The notes under the pieces were generated by a model. That model did not search any database and was not told the DNA's origin. It saw nothing but the letters and a program-made list of their open reading frames with translations. Below are positions 1 through 8,356 of a stretch of DNA of 64,000 nt, piece by piece. Position 1 is the first letter of the stretch, and each line of letters begins with the position of its first letter. A program made the translations under genes and the position numbers. This DNA is from Bizionia saleffrena (GTDB lineage Bacteria; Bacteroidota; Bacteroidia; Flavobacteriales; Flavobacteriaceae), in the NCBI RefSeq assembly GCF_008086175.1, contig NZ_VSKM01000008.1:124001-188000 (forward strand), in the 5' to 3' direction.

Positions 1-1
1 A

Positions 2-1570
2 GAAAAGGCACAAATCGCCTACGACATTGCCAATAACAATAACTATAAATCACTTTTAGACCGCAGTTATTTTGTATTAAGCCAAGTCTACGAGAAAAGA
101 GGAGATTTACAAAAGAGTAACGACAATTTAAAAAAGTATATCCATTTATCAGATTCTTTATTATCTGTAAAGCGCGGTTATTTTTACCCACAGAACAGGC
201 GTACTTCGTTAAAAAACAACTTTACAGATTACATCAGTGAGACCGAAGCTGAAATTCAAAAACGATCTAATAAAAATACATTCGACCAGCTTACCACTAT
301 CTTAAGTATTGCACTTATTACCATTTTATCGCTGCTAACCTTGTCACTTTATAAAAACAATAACATCAGGCTTAAGTCTAATAATGTGTTACATAAAAAA
401 AATGCAGAGTTAATTATTGCCAAAGAAAATGCAGAGTTAGCCTCTAAAACAAAAGCCAACTTTCTCTCGACAGTAACGCACGAATTAAGAACACCACTGT
501 ATGCCGTAACAGGCTTAACAAATATGCTGCTAGATGAATCGCCAAAACCAGAGCAGATTCCGCATTTAAAATCCTTGAAATTTTCAGGTGAGTACCTATT
601 AACGTTTATTAATGATATCCTTCAGATTAACAAAATTGAAGCGAATAAAGTCGATGTCGATCCAGAGATTTTCAATTTAAAAAAGAAGATGTCCAACGTT
701 ATTTCAGCCTTAAACAATTCGGCATTAGATAATAATATCATACTTCATTTAGACTACGACAAAGAACTGCCTTTAAACTATAATGCCGACCAGTTAAAGA
801 TTTCTCAGATATTAATTAATCTTATTGGTAACGCCATAAAATTTACTAAAGATGGAGATATACGGGTACGCGCAAAGAAAGTAAATGAAGAAAATGGCAC
901 CTATAACATTCGTTTTGAGGTGGAAGACAACGGTATAGGTATTAGTAAAGAGAAACAAGACCATATGTTCGAAAGCTTTTCTCAAGGCTCAATACAAATT
1001 AATCGGAAATATGGAGGTACTGGTTTAGGTTTATCTATTGTGAAAGGATTAATCGATATTTTAAAAGGTAATATTTACTTAAAAAGTGCCTTAGGAAAAG
1101 GAACTACTTTCTATTTCGATATTCCGATGGAGCACACCGACGAAATTATCAAAGAAAAGAAAACAAATTACTTTAAAGATATTAGCGAAATTGATCTTAC
1201 AAAAATTAAAATCTTAGTGGTTGAAGACAATAAAATTAACCAAATGATTACCAAAAAGATTTTGAATAAAATGAAGCTTAATTGCGACGTGGTCGATAAT
1301 GGTGAAGAAGCTGTAGACATAGTAAAAACAACAAAATATGATGTTGTTTTAATGGATATTCATATGCCAGGAATTAGTGGTATTGAAGCCACTAAAATTA
1401 TACGCACATTCGATAAAGAACTTACTATTTTCGCATTAACGGCCGTTACTATAGAAGATAAAATGCAAGAGTTTGATGACGCTGGTTTTACCGATATTAT
1501 TTCTAAACCCTTTAAGCAAGAAGATTTCGAAAAGAAATTATACAATGCTTTAATTACACCTGAAGCTTAA
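2..1570 (+). CDS. TPR hybrid sensor histidine kinase/response regulator, 5' end missing
   Basis: The reading frame is open from base 2, so the gene begins before the window; 522 residues are visible. The first ~70 residues look like the end of a TPR array. A single membrane helix follows at about residues 97-115. Next comes a HisKA H-box (VTHELRTPL, His160), an HATPase domain with N box (NLIGNAIKF), DNGIGI and GTGLGLSIV, and a C-terminal receiver domain (VVEDN, phospho-acceptor Asp452 in LMDIHMPG, SKPF). It should autophosphorylate and pass phosphate to its own receiver; signal and partner are unknown. No DNA-binding domain follows the receiver. Its stop codon overlaps the stop of the convergent lpxK. 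The family is clear; only the N-terminus is unseen. Confidence 0.93.
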   Translation, partial: EKAQIAYDIANNNNYKSLLDRSYFVLSQVYEKRGDLQKSNDNLKKYIHLSDSLLSVKRGYFYPQNRRTSLKNNFTDYISETEAEIQKRSNKNTFDQLTTILSIALITILSLLTLSLYKNNNIRLKSNNVLHKKNAELIIAKENAELASKTKANFLSTVTHELRTPLYAVTGLTNMLLDESPKPEQIPHLKSLKFSGEYLLTFINDILQINKIEANKVDVDPEIFNLKKKMSNVISALNNSALDNNIILHLDYDKELPLNYNADQLKISQILINLIGNAIKFTKDGDIRVRAKKVNEENGTYNIRFEVEDNGIGISKEKQDHMFESFSQGSIQINRKYGGTGLGLSIVKGLIDILKGNIYLKSALGKGTTFYFDIPMEHTDEIIKEKKTNYFKDISEIDLTKIKILVVEDNKINQMITKKILNKMKLNCDVVDNGEEAVDIVKTTKYDVVLMDIHMPGISGIEATKIIRTFDKELTIFALTAVTIEDKMQEFDDAGFTDIISKPFKQEDFEKKLYNALITPEA

Positions 1571-2574
1571 TATTTGGCTACGAAAGCTGTAATTAAATTA
1601 TTAAAATTTTCAGAATTATCAATTTGCGCTTCAATGGGTAAGTAAAACAATTTATGCTTTAAGCGCTCATTATTTTTTAAACGCATAAAATCTTTTTCTG
1701 TAGTAAGTAATAACTCTTCAGCTTCAAAGCTTTTTATATCGGTTGCTGTAAAGCTATAATGATCTTTAAATTCTAAATGTTTAAAAGCTAATCCTTCAGC
1801 ATTTAAAAAAGCGACTAAAGGCGATGCATTGGCAATACCAGTGACCAAAGTAAATTTTGGAAGCTGTTTTAAACCTCTTGATTCCGCATCCGAAAACACC
1901 ATTTCACTATAAACAATGGTACTAAAAAACACAGTTTGGTGCACTTCTGGGCTAATCTCCTTTACAATTTTAGCTTTCTCGCCATCTGTAATATCTTTAG
2001 GGCATTTGGTAACCACAATAATATTTGCGCGCTTTGCGCCTACTCTAGGTTCTCTCAAATTGCCCGTTGGCAATACGCAGTCCTTATAATACAAATTAGA
2101 ATACGTGGTGAGTAAAATATTTAATCCTGCTGTTACTTTTCTATGTTGAAAAGCGTCGTCTAAAATAATAACTTCAGGTTTCGATAGCACACCTCTTAGT
2201 TCGGCAATTCCATTTTGTCGGTTAGCGTCTACCGCTACTTGAATGTCCTTAGAGAATTTACTATAAAACTGAAACGGCTCGTCTCCTAACGTTTTGGCAG
2301 TATCTTTTGGTGTCCCTAGAACAAAGACTTCCGTTTCCCGCCCGTATCCACGACTTAAAGTCGCGATTTTGAAATCGTCTTTTAATACACGTATCAGGTA
2401 TTCTACCATTGGCGTTTTTCCAGTCCCACCGGCACTTAAATTACCAACACAAAGCAAAGGGAAATCGTAACTTTTAGATTTTTTAAAACCATAATCGTAC
2501 AATACATTTCGTAGCCAAGTGACAACGAAATAAAAGGGCATTACAGGGAAGAGAAGAAAGCGAAGTAATTTCAT
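1567..2574 (-). CDS. lpxK: tetraacyldisaccharide 4'-kinase LpxK
   Basis: Phosphorylates the 4' position of the tetraacyldisaccharide in lipid A synthesis at the inner membrane. The N-terminus has a hydrophobic membrane-associated helix (about residues 3-20), then the P-loop SAGGTGKTP near residues 47-55, and LDDAFQHR and TTEKDFMRL motifs typical of LpxK. The length, about 335 residues, is normal. Two in-frame ATGs lie six bases apart (2580 and 2574); the second gives the usual MKLLR-type start and was chosen. It is convergent with the upstream kinase, with overlapping stops. waaA, another LPS gene, lies far away at 38.4 kb. Confidence 0.92.
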   Translation of the reverse strand: MKLLRFLLFPVMPFYFVVTWLRNVLYDYGFKKSKSYDFPLLCVGNLSAGGTGKTPMVEYLIRVLKDDFKIATLSRGYGRETEVFVLGTPKDTAKTLGDEPFQFYSKFSKDIQVAVDANRQNGIAELRGVLSKPEVIILDDAFQHRKVTAGLNILLTTYSNLYYKDCVLPTGNLREPRVGAKRANIIVVTKCPKDITDGEKAKIVKEISPEVHQTVFFSTIVYSEMVFSDAESRGLKQLPKFTLVTGIANASPLVAFLNAEGLAFKHLEFKDHYSFTATDIKSFEAEELLLTTEKDFMRLKNNERLKHKLFYLPIEAQIDNSENFNNLITAFVAKY

Positions 2575-2603
2575 AAACAAGAAACCAATTTAAATAGTAT
2601 TGC

Positions 2604-2636
2604 TTGGTAACAACGAAAGTAAATATTTTATATTTG
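2604..2636 (+). promoter_or_regulatory. Bacteroidota-type promoter for the NIF3-like gene
   Basis: TTG at 2604-2606 and TATATTTG at 2629-2636, 22 bases apart, match the Bacteroidota sigma consensus TTG-N17-23-TAnnTTTG. The ATG of the NIF3-like gene is 26 bases downstream. Pattern match only. Confidence 0.6.
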
Positions 2637-2661
2637 TTACTAAATCAATTCACTAATAAAT

Positions 2662-3756
2662 ATGATTATTCAAGACGTTGTAAACCTTTTAGAAAACTAT
2701 GCGCCTTTGGCCTATGCCGAAGATTTCGATAATGTAGGTTTGCTTGTGGGTGATAAAAACGAAAAGTTAACAGGCGTTTTGGTTACTTTAGACACGTTAG
2801 AAAGTATTGTTGATGAAGCTATTGATAACAACTGCAATCTTATTGTAAGCTTTCATCCTATTATTTTTAAAGGACTAAAAAGCCTTACCGGAAAATCGTA
2901 TGTAGAGCGAACGGTATTGAAAGCCATAAAAAACAACATTGCAATTTATGCTATTCACACCGCATTAGACAATCATATAAACGGTGTCAATGACATAATA
3001 AGCGATACATTAGAATTAAAAAATAAACAGATTTTAATTCCCCAAAGGCACACTATAAAAAAATTAATTGCATTTGTGCCCCATAAAAACGCGGCCACTT
3101 TGCGAACGGCACTTTTTGCTGTTGGCGCAGGAAACATAGGCAATTATAATGAGTGCAGCTTTAATATTGAGGGTGTTGGCACCTTTAATGGGAACGAGAA
3201 TTCCTACCCCGTTATTGGAGAGCGAGGCATCACTCAGTTTGAAAATGAAACCCAAATTTCGGTAACATTCGCTAAGCATTTAGAATCGAAAATACTATCG
3301 TCGTTATTTAAAAACCATCCGTATGAAGAAGTTGCTTACGAAATAACCACCATAGAAAACACGAACCAGCATATTGGTATTGGAATGATTGGCGACTTAG
3401 AAGAAGAGTTTTCTGAATTAGACTTCCTAGACTACCTTAAGACTAAAATGAAGACAAATACCATTCGCCACTCCTCTTTATTAGGGAAACCAATTAAAAA
3501 AGTGGCGGTTCTTGGAGGTTCGGGAGCCTTTGCTATTTCGGCTGCAAAAGCTCAGGGTGCCGATATTTATGTGACGGCCGATTTAAAGTATCACGATTTC
3601 TTTAGTGCCGAAAACAAGCTCGTTTTAGCCGATATTGGTCATTATGAAAGCGAACAGTTCACAAAAAACGGTTTAGTTGCGCATCTTACAAAAAAAATCA
3701 GTAATTTTGCAATCGTTTTATCGAACAAAAATACCAATCCTGTTAAGTACTTTTAA
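2662..3756 (+). CDS. NIF3-like dinuclear metal-center hexameric protein
   Basis: A 364-residue member of the NIF3/YbgI family, often auto-named GTP cyclohydrolase 1 type 2 homolog. Likely metal ligands are visible: His65 in SFHPIIFK, Asp103 in HTALDNH, and His327 and Glu331 in GHYESEQF. The middle (about residues 130-240) is the extra PII-like insert found in long-form members. The biochemical role of the family is not settled; metal-dependent hydrolase activity is inferred from structure. Three bases separate it from the next gene, so the two are very probably co-transcribed, an arrangement I recall as common in Bacteroidota. Confidence 0.9.
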   Translation: MIIQDVVNLLENYAPLAYAEDFDNVGLLVGDKNEKLTGVLVTLDTLESIVDEAIDNNCNLIVSFHPIIFKGLKSLTGKSYVERTVLKAIKNNIAIYAIHTALDNHINGVNDIISDTLELKNKQILIPQRHTIKKLIAFVPHKNAATLRTALFAVGAGNIGNYNECSFNIEGVGTFNGNENSYPVIGERGITQFENETQISVTFAKHLESKILSSLFKNHPYEEVAYEITTIENTNQHIGIGMIGDLEEEFSELDFLDYLKTKMKTNTIRHSSLLGKPIKKVAVLGGSGAFAISAAKAQGADIYVTADLKYHDFFSAENKLVLADIGHYESEQFTKNGLVAHLTKKISNFAIVLSNKNTNPVKYF

Positions 3757-3759
3757 AAT

Positions 3760-4539
3760 ATGGCAAAGAGTAAAGAAGTAACTGTAGAAGAGCGTTTAAG
3801 ATCTCTATACGATTTACAATTAATCGATTCTAGAATCGACGAGATAAGAAATGTTCGAGGAGAACTACCTTTAGAAGTTAGCGATTTAGAAGATGAAGTA
3901 GCTGGATTAAAAACCAGATTAGAAAAACTTCAATCAAGCCTAGATACTGTAGATTCTGATATTACAGGTAAGAAAAACCTTATTGAAGAAGCTAAAACAT
4001 TAATAAAAAAGTATAGTGAACAACAAAAAAATGTTAGAAATAACAGAGAATTTGATTCATTAACTAAAGAAGTAGAATTCCAAGAACTTGAAATAGAATT
4101 AGCTGAAAAGCACATCAGAGAATTTAGAGCTCAAATAGAACAGAAAAAAGAAGTTCTGGCTAAAACTAAGGGGCATGTTGACCAACGTGCAGACCATTTA
4201 AAGCATAAAAAAAGTGAATTAGACGCTATTTTATCTGAAACTGAAAAGGAAGAAGAGGCACTAATAAAAAAATCTGAGGAATACAAAAAGAAAATTGAGG
4301 AGCGTTTAGTAGCTGCTTACACACGTATTCGTAAAAACGTGAAAAACGGTTTAGCTGTAGTACCTATTGAAAGAGGTGCTTCTGGAGGATCTTACTTTAC
4401 TATTCCACCACAAGTGCAGATGGAAATAGGATCGCGTAAAAAAATTATTACCGATGAGCATTCTGGACGTATTTTAGTCGATGAAATTTTAGCTCAAGAA
4501 GAAAAAGAAAAAATGGAGAAAATGTTTAAAAAACTATAA
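3760..4539 (+). CDS. C4-type zinc-ribbon family coiled-coil protein with degenerate zinc ribbon
   Basis: 259 residues. A long charged coiled coil (about 10-185) is followed by the C-terminal ribbon fold seen in the COG1579 family. In typical members the ribbon carries CxxC and CxxCGRIL. Here the four positions read Ser208, Ser211, Asp232 and Ser235 (GASGGS and DEHSGRIL), so no zinc site remains although the flanking GRIL and IPPQ signature residues are kept. The family may act with nucleic acids or translation, but no function is proven. It is co-directional with and 3 bases from the NIF3-like gene and is followed by a strong terminator. Confidence 0.85.
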   Translation: MAKSKEVTVEERLRSLYDLQLIDSRIDEIRNVRGELPLEVSDLEDEVAGLKTRLEKLQSSLDTVDSDITGKKNLIEEAKTLIKKYSEQQKNVRNNREFDSLTKEVEFQELEIELAEKHIREFRAQIEQKKEVLAKTKGHVDQRADHLKHKKSELDAILSETEKEEEALIKKSEEYKKKIEERLVAAYTRIRKNVKNGLAVVPIERGASGGSYFTIPPQVQMEIGSRKKIITDEHSGRILVDEILAQEEKEKMEKMFKKL

Positions 4540-4559
4540 TTCATTACAATACAACGCTT

Positions 4560-4590
4560 AAAGCCTCTATTTTTATAGAGGCTTTTTTTA
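4560..4590 (+). terminator. rho-independent terminator
   Basis: The stem AAGCCTCTAT/ATAGAGGCTT is followed by a T-run, 20 bases after the zinc-ribbon family gene. It ends the NIF3/coiled-coil operon. Confidence 0.85.
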
Positions 4591-4666
4591 TTTAACAAAC
4601 TTTTATAGTTTATATTTTAAGGGTTAGCCATTTACAGCGACTAAAAAGCTAAATCCATTACCAACT

Positions 4667-5332
4667 ATGAAAAAAATACTGCCCCTATTATTTATTACAT
4701 TCTTATTAAGCTGCCAAAATAAAGCACAAAACAAGACACTAACAGATAAGCAGAATAAACTAAAAATGGCCACCCCCGTTACTGTGCCCTCAGACAATGG
4801 TATGGAACGCGCCTATTTTGCTAGCGGATGTTTTTGGTGTGTAGAAGCTATTTACGAAAGCGTAACTGGTGTTAGCGAAGTAATAAGCGGTTACGCTGGC
4901 GGTCACACAGCAAACCCAACCTACGAATCCAGCAACACCGGCAGAACGGGCCACGCGGAAGCGGTAGAAGTTATTTACAATCCTACAATCGTTAGTTTTG
5001 AAACGCTGCTAGAGGTTTATTTTGCCTCTCAAAACCCGACACAAGTTAACGGGCAAGGGCCCGATAACGGATCGCAATACCGTTCAATTATTTTTTATCA
5101 GAATAGTATTCAGAAAGAACTCATACAACGTAAAAAAGAAGCCTTATCTAAACAATTAGGAAAATCTGTAGCTGCGGAAGTCTACCCGTTTCAAAAATTT
5201 TGGAAAGCTGAAGCCTATCACCAAAACTACGAAAAACTAAACCCTAATAACGGTTACATTAAAAATGTTTCGGTACCACGGTTAAAGAAATTTCAAGCAA
5301 AAATGACCGCTATTTTAAAGAAAAATCATTAA
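4667..5332 (+). CDS. msrA: peptide-methionine (S)-S-oxide reductase MsrA, lipoprotein
   Basis: Reduces methionine-(S)-sulfoxide in proteins. The N-terminus is a lipoprotein signal with lipobox LLSC (Cys16), so this copy should sit in the envelope rather than the cytosol. The active-site motif GCFWCVE places the catalytic Cys at residue 55, followed by the usual GYAGGH and GQGPDNGSQYRS motifs. 221 residues, normal for a signal-bearing MsrA. It lacks an MsrB domain. Its TAA overlaps the stop of the convergent methyltransferase. Confidence 0.93.
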   Translation: MKKILPLLFITFLLSCQNKAQNKTLTDKQNKLKMATPVTVPSDNGMERAYFASGCFWCVEAIYESVTGVSEVISGYAGGHTANPTYESSNTGRTGHAEAVEVIYNPTIVSFETLLEVYFASQNPTQVNGQGPDNGSQYRSIIFYQNSIQKELIQRKKEALSKQLGKSVAAEVYPFQKFWKAEAYHQNYEKLNPNNGYIKNVSVPRLKKFQAKMTAILKKNH

Positions 5333-6129
5333 GGTTTTGTTGCTTTAATTTCGAAAGTTAACGGATACAGTTTGTCTTTAGTACTATAATTACCCGATTT
5401 TGTTTTCAGCAAATCGGGTAAAACGTTATATGGCGTTTCATTGTATTCATTTAAATATTCTATATGTAAACCTGCATCAGATAAAGCGTTTACAACCGCA
5501 CTTAAACCGTGGTTCCAGCAATATTCTTTACTAACCATTTTATGATCGGGTTCGGCGTAAGTCCCTTCATATTCTTCGTAAATAACCTCAACTTGCCTAT
5601 AGCCGTATTTCAGTACTGGTTGTCCTTTTAAATAATCGAACATCCACGCTATAGGATGAAATTCTACCATATAAAATGTACCTCCCGTATTTAGGCGTTC
5701 CGCTATCATTTGTCCCCACGGTTTTAAATCTGGCAACCAGCCAATAACACCATAACTTGTAAATACAATATCAAATGTTTCCCTTACATATTGAGAGGTT
5801 TCTAAGACATTACAACAAACAAATTGCGCATCAAGTTTAAGCGCTTCATTTAATTGTTGTGCTAATTTTACGCCTTCATCGCTTAAATCAACGCCAACAC
5901 ACTTTGCCCCTAAGCGACTCCAACTTAATGTATCTTGACCAAAATGACATTGTAAATGCAATAAACTCTTATTAGACACATCTCCCAAAGCATTTAACTC
6001 GTAAGACTTCAACGACGATTTCCCTTTTTTAAAAGCGCCTAAATTATACATCTTAGAGGTAGCGTGGGCCTTAACTTTTGCATTCCAAGTGGCCTTATTG
6101 GTTTCAAAATATTTTGTTAAATCATCCAT
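5329..6129 (-). CDS. class I SAM-dependent methyltransferase
   Basis: 266 residues with a Rossmann methyltransferase core. The SAM-binding stretch is LLHLQCHFGQDTLSW followed by GVDLSDEGV at about residues 54-85, and a post-I acidic/aromatic segment continues from there. The substrate cannot be told from sequence. It stands alone on the minus strand between an msrA and a lipoprotein gene, so context gives little. The shared stop with msrA is convergent packing, not an operon. Confidence 0.85.
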   Translation of the reverse strand: MDDLTKYFETNKATWNAKVKAHATSKMYNLGAFKKGKSSLKSYELNALGDVSNKSLLHLQCHFGQDTLSWSRLGAKCVGVDLSDEGVKLAQQLNEALKLDAQFVCCNVLETSQYVRETFDIVFTSYGVIGWLPDLKPWGQMIAERLNTGGTFYMVEFHPIAWMFDYLKGQPVLKYGYRQVEVIYEEYEGTYAEPDHKMVSKEYCWNHGLSAVVNALSDAGLHIEYLNEYNETPYNVLPDLLKTKSGNYSTKDKLYPLTFEIKATKP

Positions 6130-6322
6130 TATTATCGCTTTGAAACATCCAAGTTACCTCTTTTACTCGTATATCTATTAAACAACTATTCCGCTTCGTG
6201 CGCCTATATATATTTGAAGTGCTTTTACCACTGGTAAGAGCACTTTCTGTTTTACACAAAATCGTAACAATATGTTTATAACTTAGCAATATTTATTAAT
6301 TTTACAAAAAACACTTCACATT

Positions 6323-7015
6323 ATGTCTAAATATATTTTTATCTTCTGCCTCGCTCTTATCATTTCATCTTGCAAAAACGAAAAACAAAGTGACGTTACA
6401 ACAGAAACAACTGTTGTAAAAGAAGTATCTATTGCAGAAAAAATCGCGAATGCACACGGCTATGACCATTGGGATGTTGTTACCGAAATTCAATTTACAT
6501 TTAATGTGGATAAAGATTCTACGCATTTTGAACGCCAATGGAAATGGTTCCCAAAAGAAAATAAAGTAGAACTTATAAAAAACACTGAAAACACTATAAG
6601 TTATAACCGAAATGCTGTAGACAGTTTAGCGATGACAATAGACAAGGGTTTTATAAACGATAAATATTGGTTGCTAGCGCCTTTTAATTTAGTTTGGGAC
6701 GAAGGCACGTCGGTCTCTGAGCCTACAAAAGAAGTCGCTCCAATTAGTAATAACACTTTAAATAAAATCACTTTAACCTATTCTAATAATGGTGGTTACA
6801 CCCCTGGCGATGCCTACGATATTTTCTACGGTGACGACTACCTAATTAAAGAATGGATCTATAGAAGAGGCAATAGTGCAGAACCAACAATGGCGACGAC
6901 TTGGGAAGATTACGAGACTTTTGGCGGCTTAAAAATCGCGAAATCTCATAAGAAATCGGGTGAGAACTGGAACCTAAACTTCACCAATATTAAGGTGATT
7001 TCTAAATCGCTTTAG
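6323..7015 (+). CDS. lipoprotein of unknown function (DUF6503-like)
   Basis: 230 residues. A signal peptide ends in lipobox ISSC (Cys17). The mature part is rich in Trp and aromatic residues (HFERQWKWFP, KYWLLAPFNLVWDE, TTWEDYETFGGLKIA) and suggests a beta-rich lipid- or ligand-binding fold. From memory it resembles the DUF6503 family of Bacteroidota, but that naming is not certain. It lies just upstream of the kynurenine cluster, but a separate promoter-like sequence before kynU argues against a functional link. No function is proposed. Confidence 0.8.
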   Translation: MSKYIFIFCLALIISSCKNEKQSDVTTETTVVKEVSIAEKIANAHGYDHWDVVTEIQFTFNVDKDSTHFERQWKWFPKENKVELIKNTENTISYNRNAVDSLAMTIDKGFINDKYWLLAPFNLVWDEGTSVSEPTKEVAPISNNTLNKITLTYSNNGGYTPGDAYDIFYGDDYLIKEWIYRRGNSAEPTMATTWEDYETFGGLKIAKSHKKSGENWNLNFTNIKVISKSL

Positions 7016-7025
7016 AAATTTAAAA

Positions 7026-7060
7026 TTGCTTCTCTACTAAATTATTAATCCTTATTTTTG
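7026..7060 (+). promoter_or_regulatory. putative promoter of the kynurenine cluster
   Basis: TTG (7026-7028) and TATTTTTG (7053-7060) fit the Bacteroidota promoter pattern, with a slightly long spacer of 24. kynU begins 24 bases downstream. Confidence 0.45.
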
Positions 7061-7084
7061 TTGGAAACCAAAAAATAACACATT

Positions 7085-8356
7085 TTGTCCAACTACAAAT
7101 TAGGTCTTGATTACGCTAAGCAATTAGATAAAGAAGACGAACTAGCCCACTATAGAAACCAATTCCATATACCAAAAGATAAAACTGGAAACGAACTTAT
7201 TTATCTCTGCGGAAATTCTCTAGGTTTACAACCAAAAGCAACCAAAGACTACATTCATCAGGAGCTCGAAGATTGGGCAAATCTTGGTGTTGAAGGGCAT
7301 ACCGATGCTAAAAACCCTTGGCTTGCCTACCACGAATTTTTAACCGAAAGTATGGCAAAAGTGGTTGGCGCTAAACCTATAGAGGTGGTAATTATGAACA
7401 CCCTTACGGCAAATCTTCATTTTATGATGGTTAGCTTTTATAAACCTACCCCAAAACGTTCCAAAATTTTAATCGAGTCGGATGCGTTTCCTAGCGATAA
7501 ATATGCCGTAGAATCTCAATTACGCCATCACGGTTACGACGATAAAGAAGATTTAGTCCTTTGGGCGCCTCGTAAAGGGGAAGAATTAGCACGTTACGAA
7601 GATTTAGAAGCTATTTTAGAAGCGCAAGGTGACGCTATTGCTTTAGTAATGATTGGTGGTGTAAATTATTACACGGGGCAATACTTCGATTTAAAACGCA
7701 TCGCGGCTTTAGCACACAAACACGGCTGTAAGGTTGGTTTTGATTGTGCACACGGCGCCGGAAACGTCGCCCTTAATCTTCATGATTCGGGAGCTGATTT
7801 TGCTGTGTGGTGTACCTATAAATATATGAATTCTGGCCCAGGAAGTCTAGGCGGATGCTTCGTACATGAAAGACATGCCCACAACAAAGACTTAAACCGT
7901 TTTACAGGGTGGTGGAGCCACAACAAAGAAACACGTTTTAATATGCGTGGCGAATTTGAGGCACTTGCTGGTGCCGAAGGTTGGCAGTTAAGCAACCCTC
8001 CTATTCTATCAATGGCCGCTATAAAAGCTTCTGCCGATATGTTTAACGGGGTAGGAATGGAAAAACTAATTAAGAAATCGAAACTTATTACAGGTTATTT
8101 CGAGTTTTTAATTCAGCAATTAAACAATTCAGATATTAAAATAATAACACCAAGTAATCCAGACGCGCGTGGCTGCCAATTATCTATTCAGGTAAAAAAT
8201 GCAGACCGTTCACTACACGATAAATTAACGGCTGCGGGAGTGATTAGCGATTGGAGAGAACCAGACGTTATTCGTTGTGCTCCAATACCGTTTTACAACA
8301 CGTATCAAGATGTGTATTTAATGGTTGAAAAACTGAAAACTATTTTAAATGATTAA
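7085..8356 (+). CDS. kynU: kynureninase
   Basis: PLP enzyme that splits kynurenine or 3-hydroxykynurenine into (hydroxy)anthranilate and alanine. 423 residues, full length. Family motifs include GNSLGLQPK near the N-terminus, GVNYYTGQ, DCAHGAGN and WCTYKYMNSGPG, with the PLP lysine at Lys246. The start is TTG at 7085: an in-frame stop lies nine bases upstream and no ATG occurs before the conserved N-terminal block, so a non-ATG start is required. It overlaps kmo by 8 bases, indicating translational coupling. First gene of the catabolic cluster. Confidence 0.95.
   Translation: MSNYKLGLDYAKQLDKEDELAHYRNQFHIPKDKTGNELIYLCGNSLGLQPKATKDYIHQELEDWANLGVEGHTDAKNPWLAYHEFLTESMAKVVGAKPIEVVIMNTLTANLHFMMVSFYKPTPKRSKILIESDAFPSDKYAVESQLRHHGYDDKEDLVLWAPRKGEELARYEDLEAILEAQGDAIALVMIGGVNYYTGQYFDLKRIAALAHKHGCKVGFDCAHGAGNVALNLHDSGADFAVWCTYKYMNSGPGSLGGCFVHERHAHNKDLNRFTGWWSHNKETRFNMRGEFEALAGAEGWQLSNPPILSMAAIKASADMFNGVGMEKLIKKSKLITGYFEFLIQQLNNSDIKIITPSNPDARGCQLSIQVKNADRSLHDKLTAAGVISDWREPDVIRCAPIPFYNTYQDVYLMVEKLKTILND

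Noticed and set aside
7016-7084. Riboswitch upstream of the kynurenine cluster
   Set aside because: The spacer is only about 70 bases, AT-rich and without conserved stems; it is accounted for by a promoter.
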